The notes beneath the pieces were generated by a model. It made no database searches and had not been told where the DNA came from. It worked only from the letters and a program-made list of their open reading frames with translations. From assembly GCA_003331605.1 (NCBI GenBank), contig QOPD01000007.1:1-61284 (forward strand): a stretch of DNA of 61,284 nt. The letters run 5' to 3'. This document shows, piece by piece, positions 35,153 through 42,892 of the stretch (position 1 is its first letter; every line of letters starts with the position of its first letter). Origin of the DNA: SAR86 cluster bacterium. Lineage in GTDB: Bacteria > Pseudomonadota > Gammaproteobacteria > Magnimaribacterales > TMED112. Both the position numbers and the translations under genes were made by a program.

Positions 35153-35179
35153 AAAGAGCCCTATTCTAGGGCTCTTTTT
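35153..35179 (+). terminator. Rho-independent terminator after the 34425 gene
   Basis: An 11-bp perfect stem (AAAGAGCCCTA/TAGGGCTCTTT) with a 3-nt loop followed by T residues, 17 nt after the stop codon at 35135. Confidence 0.92.
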
Positions 35180-35194
35180 CATTCTAATTTTCAA

Positions 35195-35200
35195 TAAAAT
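35195..35200 (+). promoter_or_regulatory. -10-like box TAAAAT before the pantothenate kinase gene
   Basis: TAAAAT ends 5 nt before the ATG at 35206. No Shine-Dalgarno sequence is present and a terminator lies just upstream, so this gene needs its own promoter; the mRNA may be leaderless. AT-richness makes chance matches common. Confidence 0.35.
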
Positions 35201-35205
35201 TTCAC

Positions 35206-36018
35206 ATGTTTTTAGCAATTGATCGTGGGCTTTCTAATGTCGACTTTTTCCTAAAAGACAATAATGAAGAAAAATTTTGGGTTGAAGACAATGCAAAGTT
35301 TGTCAATGAGCATGATTTATTAAGATACATTGATAGCCTCACAAGCAGTTTGCCTATATCAAAAGTTGGTTTGAGTGGAGGTAAAAGTAAAACAATTCTT
35401 TCAGACAATAGTATTTGGGAATATACATCAGAAATAGATGCTTTTTGCATAGGTGCAAAAAAAATTTATGGGTTTGAGAGAGGTTTGGTAATCAGCTGTG
35501 GCACAGGTACCGCCTGTGCATTTGCAGATAAGGGCATTAATTCTCATTTGGGAGGTATAGCAAATGGCGGCGGGTTCATACATGCGTTTCATAAGCATTT
35601 TTTAAATTATTCTAATATAAAAAAAATTCATCAATTAGCGGCAAATGGTAACGCTTCGAATGTTGACCTTCTTATAACCGAAGCCGTGGGGAATCTAGGT
35701 GACTTAGATCCCAAGCTAACAGCAGTTAATTTTGGTAAGTTGAAAGATAGTAATTCATATTTAGATTCCGATGTATCGCAAGCTGTAATGAAGATGGTTG
35801 GTGAGTCAATTGGAACTGTAGCTGCTCTTTATGCTCACATACTAGGAGTTACAGATGTATATCTTACGGGAAGAACAGCGCAGTATCCAAGTGTTAGAAA
35901 TGGAATAGACTCTATACTAGCAACTGCAAAATTAAGCAGCGTATTTATAAAAGAATCTGCTAAGGCAAATGTTATTGGGGTAATGGAATCATTGGAAAAT
36001 TATGAATCCAACAATTGA
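35206..36018 (+). CDS. coaW: Type II pantothenate kinase (CoaW-like)
   Basis: Predicted ATP:pantothenate phosphotransferase, first step of coenzyme A synthesis; 270 residues, the size of the staphylococcal enzyme (~267). Segments that match it from memory: LSGGKSKTIL, SEIDAFCIGA (Glu-77 at the catalytic-base position), ISCGTGTACAF, HLGGIANGGGFIHAF, a QLAANGNASNVDL segment, DLDPKLTAVNFG and VYLTGRTAQYPSVR. The fold is the acetate/sugar kinase type. The N-terminal phosphate loop, normally DAGGTLIK, reads IDRGLSNVDF here, so an activity change is possible. BadF/BadG-type kinases share the fold but not the VNFG and GGGFI segments. Type II enzymes are unusual in gammaproteobacteria, which mostly use CoaA or CoaX. 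Confidence 0.72.
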   Translation: MFLAIDRGLSNVDFFLKDNNEEKFWVEDNAKFVNEHDLLRYIDSLTSSLPISKVGLSGGKSKTILSDNSIWEYTSEIDAFCIGAKKIYGFERGLVISCGTGTACAFADKGINSHLGGIANGGGFIHAFHKHFLNYSNIKKIHQLAANGNASNVDLLITEAVGNLGDLDPKLTAVNFGKLKDSNSYLDSDVSQAVMKMVGESIGTVAALYAHILGVTDVYLTGRTAQYPSVRNGIDSILATAKLSSVFIKESAKANVIGVMESLENYESNN

Positions 36019-36050
36019 GTCCCTACTCATTAACCTGAACTTTCTCTCAA

Positions 36051-36074
36051 GCTCTTTAAATAAGAGCCTTTATT
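36051..36074 (+). terminator. Weak hairpin after the pantothenate kinase gene
   Basis: A 6-bp stem GCTCTT/AAGAGC with a 5-nt loop, followed by CTTTATT. It lies 33 nt after the stop at 36018. The stem is short and the T tract broken, so termination may be partial. Confidence 0.35.
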
Positions 36075-36145
36075 ACAAGTTGAGTTGAAAAGAATAATTT
36101 TTCAATTTCGTCACTAAATTTCCTCTTTTTTTCTAGCATTTTGGT

Positions 36146-36151
36146 TATAAT
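36146..36151 (+). promoter_or_regulatory. -10 box TATAAT of the TonB-like/histidine kinase operon
   Basis: A perfect TATAAT lies 6 nt before the ATG at 36158, so the predicted transcription start falls on the start codon. There is no room for a ribosome-binding site, so the message is probably leaderless. No good -35 box is visible at 16-18 nt. Confidence 0.5.
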
Positions 36152-36157
36152 GGCATC

Positions 36158-36523
36158 ATGAAAAGAATCCTATCACTTTTAATCTTATGTTCCCTTCTTG
36201 AAGCAAAAGTAGAAGAAGGAAGCATTACAGTAAATGGGGAAATGTTGGAAGTAAAAGTTTCTACAACTTACAGTCCTCAACCATCTTACCCTAGATCTGC
36301 TCTAAGACAGGGCATTGAGGGTTATGTCGTAGTTGAATTTGATGTATCGCCTAATGGTGAGGTGCTAGATCCATTTGTTGTTGAAACCGATCAACCAGGA
36401 TTATTTGAACGTGCAGCCCTTAGATCAGTAAGAAGGTGGGCTTTTGAAGCCTATGTGCATGAAGGTGTTCCTGTAACAGTGTCAGATGTAACGACTACCT
36501 TTAGATTTGTGCTGTCTGATTAG
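36158..36523 (+). CDS. Exported TonB C-terminal domain protein
   Basis: 121 residues with a cleavable-looking signal peptide (MKRILSLLILCSLLEAKVEEG). The remainder is a TonB C-terminal domain: SPQPSYPRSALRQGIEGYVVVEFDVSPNGEV, then FERAALRSVRRWAFEAY and TTFRFVLSD. It lacks the N-terminal anchor and proline-rich spacer of energy-transducing TonB, so it is not expected to drive receptors by itself. It lies 9 nt upstream of a hybrid histidine kinase and probably shares its mRNA, which points to a periplasmic sensing or scaffold role. Confidence 0.82.
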   Translation: MKRILSLLILCSLLEAKVEEGSITVNGEMLEVKVSTTYSPQPSYPRSALRQGIEGYVVVEFDVSPNGEVLDPFVVETDQPGLFERAALRSVRRWAFEAYVHEGVPVTVSDVTTTFRFVLSD

Positions 36524-36532
36524 GCATCTCAC

Positions 36533-39500
36533 ATGCTAGTTCGTACCCAAATACTAATATTTGGTCTTCTTGGCAATGTAATAATTGCTGGAATTCTTTT
36601 GTATATGAATATACAAAACCAGTCGATTCAAGAAAAATCTGCAAGTACTCAATATTCAAGCATTGTCGAATCTGCATGGGTGCAATCTGTTGACGATAGT
36701 TTTGCAAATTTATCAGAATGGGGCATAGAAGGTTCAAAAGGTTCAGTATTTTGGAATCCAAACAATGAAATTCCTGTATTTGTTGATGAGGGTCTTGAAG
36801 GCTTTGATTATCCTAATGTCCTAATTGAGTCCCTTGTTTTTGAAAATGAGGGAGACCTTGAGTTACTCATTGAGATAATGTTTGAGCAAGATATAGATAT
36901 AGCAAATGTAAGCTTTGTTAAACTTTTTAATGCTGACAATGAAGAAGTGACTTGCTTATATGCTTATGACTGGGCTGATACTGGAAACTCTATTGATGTA
37001 TGTAATTCTCAAAATAGACTTGTATTTCTTCGAGACTCGTCTGCTGATGATTTTTTAAATAATATTTTAGAACGATACTACTCTGTAACAAATCAGATTA
37101 TATTTTCTGAAAACCCAGAGGGCAGAAGAAATATTCATCAAATTGCTTCATTTCCAATTTATCTACAAGATGATTTTGGTTCTAGAACTTCAAAATTACT
37201 TGGTTCAATCATTATTGGTCGTGATTTAAGAAATTCCATGTCAACTTTTGAAGAGGATTTGGGCGTTAGAACTGGCTTACTTGCCGGGGATCAAATTATT
37301 GATGCAGTGTACGATGGTCTGATAGACGGTTCCATAGGCATTTCAAAGTTTAGCTTTGACTATATACAAGATGATATTTTAGATAAAGGGTTAGATAATC
37401 TTAGCAGCACAAACATTGAGGCACTTGGCTTATCTGTAACAGCTGTTCCAGTTGCTTCAACAGTTAATCCAGATACAGCTTTATTTTTCGTAGTAAAGAA
37501 TATTTCAGACGATTTAAAAGAACTAAGAGACTCAACCCTTAACTCAATAGTTTTTACATTTGCAGTAATCATTCTAATTGTACTAGCTATCTGGTGGGTT
37601 CAAGATGGAGCATTCTCCAGAATTGCAAAAGCAATTGAAGTATTAGAGGCGCTGACTAAAGGCGATACAACTAAAAAACTTCCACAAAATACAGGCTTTC
37701 TTTCTTCTGAATCAAATGAGGTGGGCCAACTTTCAAATGCTTTAGGACGCTATAGGAATCACTTGCTAGAGATGGAAGCAGTTAGGGATGATAGAGCTGA
37801 AAGAAGAAAACAAAGGGATGAAGTAATTATTAAGAAAATGAGCGCCCTATCAGAAAAACTTGAAGGTGAAGCTAAAGATTTAATTTCTAGGGATATTACA
37901 AATATGAAGAAGTTAATCAATGAGTCATCTGATGAAAATGCTGAAGAAGCCTCAGTTGAAATGATGGAAATTGCATTTTCTAGAATGTCGGATGAAGTGA
38001 ATGCGTTGATTGATTTAAAAACCAAGGAGATGGCTGTAGCAAGAGATGAAGCCAGAGAGGCAAGTAGCGCTAAATCAAGATTCTTTGCCAACATGAGTCA
38101 TGAGCTTCGGACACCGCTTAACGCAATTATTGGATATAGTGAAATGCTCCTTGAAGATTGTGAAGACCTAGGAAATGACGATATGATTCCGGATCTAAAA
38201 CGTATCACAAACTCAAGTAAGCACTTGTTATCGCTAATCAATAATGTGCTTGATTTATCAAAAATAGAAGCTGGTAAAATGGATATGTACTTTACTCCAT
38301 TCTCAATAGAAACCATGATTGAAACCATTAAAGATGTTTCAGGGCCTCTTGCGACAAAAAACAATAATGAATTCATCATTAAGAATAATGTTGAAGGTGA
38401 GATGACTGCTGATGAGACTAAGTTAAGACAATGTATCGTTAATTTCCTGAGTAATGCATTTAAGTTTACAGAAAATGGAAAAGTTGCTCTTGTAATTGAT
38501 TCCATAGAAAAGGAAGAGCAAGAATTTATTAATTTTGATATTAAAGATACTGGTATTGGAATGACCGAAGAACAACTTGGAAAATTATTTGATACTTACA
38601 CACAAGCCGAAAGATCAACTAGTGCAAAATATGGAGGAACAGGCTTGGGCCTTTCAATTTCAAAGCATTTTGCTGAGATGATGGGCGGCGGGGTAGAAGT
38701 GACAAGTGAAGTTGGTGAAGGAAGTACATTTTCAATTTTTGTGCCTAGAGTTACTGAAGACCAGGTTGAAGAAGATGAGTCAGATATTGAGAACCCTGCC
38801 CTCTCAGAAGGAGATGAATACATCCTTCTTGTTGATGATGATAAAGCCACACATGATGTAGTGAAGAGAGCAATTAAAAAGGAAGGCTACACAGTCTTTA
38901 GTGCTTTTGATGGTGATGAAGGAATGGAGCAAGCAAGAAACGTAATTCCTAAACTTATTCTACTCGATGTCTTGATGCCAGGAAGAGATGGTTGGTCTGT
39001 ATTAAAGGAAATTAAAAATGATGTAAAACTAAAAGATGTGCCTGTTGTTATTACATCCGTATTAAATGAGGAGAGTCTAGCATCATCCTTAGGTGCCGAT
39101 GACTATATGAAGAAGCCTATAGATAGATCCTTCTTTATAAACCTTGTCAAAAGATATATCACAGAAAAAGATCAAAAGGTTTTAATTGTCGATGATGATG
39201 AAAATACACGTGACCTACTTGCAAAAATAATCAATGCAGAGGGATATCTCTCAATTGATGCAAAGAATGGTGAAGATGCATTGGAAAGGGCAAAAGAAAA
39301 ACCAGATTTAATTGTCCTTGACTTGGATATGCCTAGGATGGACGGTTTTGAGTTTATTGAAGCCTCAAGAGAACTTGGGCTGAATATACCAATTGTTGTA
39401 TTCTCTGGTAAGGATATAACAGCAGTCGAAGAGAAAATGCTAAGCAAATATACTGAGGGTATAGTGAAGAAAGAGTCAAAAGTTGAGGCTCTGGTGAAAG

Positions 39501-39535
39501 AAGTTAATCAGATTCTCAAGCCTGAACAAACTTAG
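36533..39535 (+). CDS. Hybrid sensor histidine kinase with two receiver domains
   Basis: 1000 residues. Transmembrane helix 1 (about 6-26), a large periplasmic sensor (~30-335, probably Cache/CHASE4-like: SIIIGRDL), helix 2 (336-356), HAMP (~357-410), coiled coil, DHp domain with His-523 (MSHELRTPLNAIIGYSE), HATPase with NFLSNAFKFTENGK, DTGIGMTEEQ and GGTGLGLSISK, then receivers with Asp-812 (LLDVLMPG) and Asp-930 (LDLDMPRMDG). All catalytic residues are present, so it should autophosphorylate and relay within itself. No Hpt domain is fused, so an external phosphotransfer partner is needed; the proteins at 39516 and 39885 are candidates. Its 3' end overlaps the receiver gene by 20 nt. Confidence 0.9.
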   Translation: MLVRTQILIFGLLGNVIIAGILLYMNIQNQSIQEKSASTQYSSIVESAWVQSVDDSFANLSEWGIEGSKGSVFWNPNNEIPVFVDEGLEGFDYPNVLIESLVFENEGDLELLIEIMFEQDIDIANVSFVKLFNADNEEVTCLYAYDWADTGNSIDVCNSQNRLVFLRDSSADDFLNNILERYYSVTNQIIFSENPEGRRNIHQIASFPIYLQDDFGSRTSKLLGSIIIGRDLRNSMSTFEEDLGVRTGLLAGDQIIDAVYDGLIDGSIGISKFSFDYIQDDILDKGLDNLSSTNIEALGLSVTAVPVASTVNPDTALFFVVKNISDDLKELRDSTLNSIVFTFAVIILIVLAIWWVQDGAFSRIAKAIEVLEALTKGDTTKKLPQNTGFLSSESNEVGQLSNALGRYRNHLLEMEAVRDDRAERRKQRDEVIIKKMSALSEKLEGEAKDLISRDITNMKKLINESSDENAEEASVEMMEIAFSRMSDEVNALIDLKTKEMAVARDEAREASSAKSRFFANMSHELRTPLNAIIGYSEMLLEDCEDLGNDDMIPDLKRITNSSKHLLSLINNVLDLSKIEAGKMDMYFTPFSIETMIETIKDVSGPLATKNNNEFIIKNNVEGEMTADETKLRQCIVNFLSNAFKFTENGKVALVIDSIEKEEQEFINFDIKDTGIGMTEEQLGKLFDTYTQAERSTSAKYGGTGLGLSISKHFAEMMGGGVEVTSEVGEGSTFSIFVPRVTEDQVEEDESDIENPALSEGDEYILLVDDDKATHDVVKRAIKKEGYTVFSAFDGDEGMEQARNVIPKLILLDVLMPGRDGWSVLKEIKNDVKLKDVPVVITSVLNEESLASSLGADDYMKKPIDRSFFINLVKRYITEKDQKVLIVDDDENTRDLLAKIINAEGYLSIDAKNGEDALERAKEKPDLIVLDLDMPRMDGFEFIEASRELGLNIPIVVFSGKDITAVEEKMLSKYTEGIVKKESKVEALVKEVNQILKPEQT

Positions 39536-39881
39536 ACATTTTATCTAAGAGTCTTTTGATATCCACTGGCTTAGTATCAAAGTCATCAGCACCTGCAGCC
39601 AATGCTTTTTGTCTATCAGTTTCAAGAGCATGAGCTGTAAGTGCAATTATTGGTATATCTTTAAGCTCTGGGTCTTCTTTTGCTTGCGTAGTGGCCTGCC
39701 ATCCATCTAAAACAGGTAAGCCCATATCCATTAGAACTAAATCAGGTTTCCTTTCTCTCATTTTATCCAGACCTTCTTGGCCATCTAGAGCAAACTCAAT
39801 TTCAAAACCTCTTCTTTCGAGCCTTCTACCCAACATATCTCTATTCATTTCATTGTCTTCAACAATTAATACGTATGCCAT
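39516..39881 (-). CDS. Single-domain response regulator (DivK/CheY-like)
   Basis: 121 residues, one receiver domain and no output. VLIVEDNEMNRDML supplies the acidic pocket, Asp-52 (LVLMDMGLP) is the phosphorylation site, and IALTAHA and FDTKPVD give the Thr and Lys. The sequence EDNEMNRDMLGRRLERRGFE is typical of DivK-like regulators. Last gene of the Pit-EAL-GGDEF operon (3-nt gap). It converges with and overlaps the histidine kinase gene. Confidence 0.92.
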   Translation of the reverse strand: MAYVLIVEDNEMNRDMLGRRLERRGFEIEFALDGQEGLDKMRERKPDLVLMDMGLPVLDGWQATTQAKEDPELKDIPIIALTAHALETDRQKALAAGADDFDTKPVDIKRLLDKMSKFVQA

Positions 39882-39884
39882 ATA

Positions 39885-41324
39885 TTATTCCTCACTAAAA
39901 TAAAATCTGTTTCTGCCATTTTTCTTGGCAGAATAAAGTCTTTCATCAGCTTTGTTTATCAAGTCAGATGTATTTGAGCACTCATTTGTAAATGCACAAC
40001 CACCACTGATAGTGACTTTGATATTTTGATTATCAAATAAAGTTTCAAGTTCTTCAATACTTGTCCTAATTTTTTCGCATATCTCTCTTAAGTATGTCTC
40101 AGATGAATTATGAATTATGCCCAAAAATTCCTCTCCTCCAATTCTGCCAAAAAGATTTGGGGTCCTTACAATATCTGTTGATATTTTACTTACTGCTTTT
40201 ATGATCTCATCGCCAGCAGCATGGCCATATGTATCATTAACATTTTTAAAATGATCAATATCAAGAATTACTACTGCAAAATGTTCTTTATTCTCATTTA
40301 ATATTTGAGAAAAACTTTTTTCCAATGAATCAAATACATAACGACGGTTTGGTATTTGAGTTAGCTCGTCTGTAATTGCTTGATAGTGCAATTCACTCAG
40401 CAGCTCTTTCTCTCTTTCCCTTAGTATTTTTCGCTCAAGAGTAGCAGCAACTTTTGCAAGCAAGATAGTAGAGTTCAAAGGCTTCGGTAAATAGTCATTG
40501 GCACCAAGTAATAAGCACTTCGAAATACTCTCAACATCGTCAAATGAGGAAACCATTATCACTGGAAGTTTATCTAGATCGTATTTTTTTCTAGTCTCCA
40601 TTAACACTTCAAGACCATTTATCTCGGGCATAAGGACATCAAGTAAAATTAAATCGTAATCAATTTGTGAAATTAATTTAAGAGCTTCTTTTCCAGACAT
40701 TGCTACCGTGCAATCAAATTTTTTAGATTTCAGTCTTCTTTCCAAGACGTCACAGTTTGTTTTGTTATCATCAACAATCAGTATTTTCGAATTAGTTATA
40801 CTTTCGTTGATTATTATCTCGCTATCTATTTTTCCTAGTGAACTAAATACACTTTCGGCTCCGGTTGAAATGTCATCATCTTGCTTCGCTGCTGAAAAAC
40901 CATGCCTTAAGAATTCAACAAAATTTGATATTACTGACTCGACCTCTTTTGCTAGTTGAACAATTTTATTAAGATCTTCAATATGATCAGATGAAACATC
41001 ATCTTCAAAATCCTCTAATAGTATTTCACTGTACCCGATAATGCCGTTTAATGGCGTTCGTAAATCATGTCTGAGGACGGAAGCTTCTTCATCAGTAGAA
41101 ATAGTTTTATTTTTTTGCTCAGCAAAATCTTTGAACGCATCAAAAAAGTTCAATCTTAGAACTTTTGCTGATTTTTTAATATTCTGAAACTCATCAATAA
41201 TTTCTTCATCATAATTTACTGAAGACTCAAGAATTAAGTTGATGTAGTCTGCTATCGCATCTACAGGCGTAGTGAAGTCTTGTTTGATCTGGGTGAGAAG
41301 TATTTTTTCCTTCTTGTCAATCAT
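39885..41324 (-). CDS. DHp-REC-GGDEF diguanylate cyclase
   Basis: 479 residues, cytoplasmic. Two DHp-like helical hairpins come first: a degenerate one (KQDFTTPVDAIADYINLI, Gln-15 where His should be) and a good one with His-86 (LRHDLRTPLNGIIGYSEIL). There is no HATPase domain. A receiver follows (ILIVDDNKTNCDVL, Asp-229 in LLDVLMPE), then a GGDEF domain with GGEEF at 396-400, so c-di-GMP synthesis is likely. The inhibitory RxxD site is RTPN (387-390), so product inhibition is probably lost. His-86 might act as a phosphotransfer residue. The start overlaps the EAL gene by 8 nt. Confidence 0.9.
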   Translation of the reverse strand: MIDKKEKILLTQIKQDFTTPVDAIADYINLILESSVNYDEEIIDEFQNIKKSAKVLRLNFFDAFKDFAEQKNKTISTDEEASVLRHDLRTPLNGIIGYSEILLEDFEDDVSSDHIEDLNKIVQLAKEVESVISNFVEFLRHGFSAAKQDDDISTGAESVFSSLGKIDSEIIINESITNSKILIVDDNKTNCDVLERRLKSKKFDCTVAMSGKEALKLISQIDYDLILLDVLMPEINGLEVLMETRKKYDLDKLPVIMVSSFDDVESISKCLLLGANDYLPKPLNSTILLAKVAATLERKILREREKELLSELHYQAITDELTQIPNRRYVFDSLEKSFSQILNENKEHFAVVILDIDHFKNVNDTYGHAAGDEIIKAVSKISTDIVRTPNLFGRIGGEEFLGIIHNSSETYLREICEKIRTSIEELETLFDNQNIKVTISGGCAFTNECSNTSDLINKADERLYSAKKNGRNRFYFSEE

Positions 41325-42408
41325 TGGTTAAGTCTGATAATGCACAAGGCTTGTGCATAAAAAACCCTTGTCCTATTTCACAGCCCAAGCTAACAACCTT
41401 TTCGATTTGCCATTCTTCCTCTAAGCCCTCACAAATAAACTTCATTGACATAGAGTCTGCAAGCAATTTTGCAATTTGAATCAGGTTTTGATTGTGGTTT
41501 GCATGCAACTCTAAGGCAAAACTTTTATCTAATTTAAGGACATCAAAAGGCAAATCTTTAAGGTATCGTAGTGAGGAGTAACCAGCACCAAAATCATCAA
41601 GAGCAATTGAAACTCCCAAATTTTTTATACTGGATAACCTCAAAGAAGCTTTGCTCAAATTACTTAGTTCAGCAGTTTCGGTAACCTCTATACCAAAATC
41701 TCCAGGCTTTATGTTCATTGCAGAAATAAATTCTTTAAAAATATTTAAGAAGTCTTTATGCAGAATAGTATGAGCTGATACATTGAAGTAGAGTGGCACG
41801 CCATCCAAGCCTTTCTTTGATCTTTCCTGGAAATAGTCTTTGACTACAGTCATTGATGACATCACCACTAATGAAAAAATACTCTCTCCTTCGATAAAAG
41901 GTATCACCTTATCATTAGGTATCACCTCGCCTTTTTCATTGAAAAATCTAATCAACGCTTCTATGCCAGTAATTTCTTTTTTTCCAACTAGGCTGTATTG
42001 TTTTTGGTAATACATATTGATCCTATCGTGCTCTAAGCATGAAATAACAGTTTTTAAAGCAAATAGGTTTTCTTTTGTATTAGAGACAATCTCTATTAAA
42101 TAATACTTCTCACCTTCAACTGGAATCACATGGAGTAGAACACGCATTATAAAATTTTTATTTCGCAAGCTGATCTTCATGAATACATCAAATGCATCGG
42201 CTATTCCAGTATCAAATTTAGCTTTTTCAAAATCTTTCTGATCAATAAGCACAAAATCGGGTTTTGCATCACCATTAATGCTAAAAATATATTTGCTAGC
42301 ATTGTTTAACCATTGAACTTCGCCTTTGACATTGGTTATAAGAAATGGTCTTTGGTGCAGCTCCAAAGATTTGCTTAGAAATTTAAGATTCTTTGTACTA
42401 TTCACCAT
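41317..42408 (-). CDS. EAL-domain c-di-GMP phosphodiesterase with PAS-like N-terminus
   Basis: 363 residues. Residues 15-115 look like a PAS domain (RPFLITNVKGEVQWLNNASKYIF), then an EAL domain from about 120. Catalytic segments are intact: EALIR (Glu-150), YFNVSAHTIL, IEVTETAEL, DDFGAGYSSLRYL, KLDKSF, a CEGLEEEWQ glutamate and GQGFFMHKP. It should hydrolyse c-di-GMP to pGpG. Overlaps the 164-residue membrane protein by 11 nt and the GGDEF gene by 8 nt, so opposing enzymes are made from one message. Confidence 0.92.
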   Translation of the reverse strand: MVNSTKNLKFLSKSLELHQRPFLITNVKGEVQWLNNASKYIFSINGDAKPDFVLIDQKDFEKAKFDTGIADAFDVFMKISLRNKNFIMRVLLHVIPVEGEKYYLIEIVSNTKENLFALKTVISCLEHDRINMYYQKQYSLVGKKEITGIEALIRFFNEKGEVIPNDKVIPFIEGESIFSLVVMSSMTVVKDYFQERSKKGLDGVPLYFNVSAHTILHKDFLNIFKEFISAMNIKPGDFGIEVTETAELSNLSKASLRLSSIKNLGVSIALDDFGAGYSSLRYLKDLPFDVLKLDKSFALELHANHNQNLIQIAKLLADSMSMKFICEGLEEEWQIEKVVSLGCEIGQGFFMHKPCALSDLTND

Positions 42409-42892
42409 CTTTAAATGTATCTTTTCTTAATTCTATTTCTTCTTGAACAATATTCACAAATTCTGGGTTAAATGTAGATTTGCTCTTATTCCATACATCA
42501 AGGTTCAGTTTATTACCAATAAATAGTGTTCCAAGAGCTTTGCGCATAGTCTTCCATTCTTCATCATCTAGCATGCCCATCTGGTATTGGTAAAAATGAT
42601 TTTCTCTTGCTCTTAAAATTGCAGTCATATGAATTCTTAATCCGACTTCCTCTTCAATTTCAAGCTTTTCATTCATAATAAGTTTTTTCTTTGCTTTCAT
42701 TAAAAGTGGGTCAAGGCCAGCTAAAGTAACTTCTTGATGTGCCTCAGCAATTGATTGTCTAGAGGCAGCTTTTCCCACCTTGATTTGTGTTCGTATTTGA
42801 GCAACTAGAAACCAAACACTAAAAATTACGGCAGGGCCAGTAATAATATTTATTATTTGGCTTGCTAAATCTATCCAATATTCGTAATCCAT
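42398..42892 (-). CDS. Uncharacterised single-helix membrane protein
   Basis: 164 residues, not recognised. One hydrophobic helix (IINIITGPAVIFSVWFLVAQI, about 12-32) is followed by a soluble, helical, charged region (KVGKAASRQSIAEAHQEVT..., MLDDEEWKTMRKALG...). The ATG overlaps the Pit stop by one base (TAATG) and the stop overlaps the EAL gene, so it is made with both. It could anchor or regulate one of them. Confidence 0.75.
   Translation of the reverse strand: MDYEYWIDLASQIINIITGPAVIFSVWFLVAQIRTQIKVGKAASRQSIAEAHQEVTLAGLDPLLMKAKKKLIMNEKLEIEEEVGLRIHMTAILRARENHFYQYQMGMLDDEEWKTMRKALGTLFIGNKLNLDVWNKSKSTFNPEFVNIVQEEIELRKDTFKDGE

Noticed and set aside
35206-36018. Annotation as a BadF/BadG or N-acetylglucosamine kinase
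   Set aside because: The fold is shared, but the GGGFIHAF, NASNVDL and AVNFG segments fit type II pantothenate kinase better.
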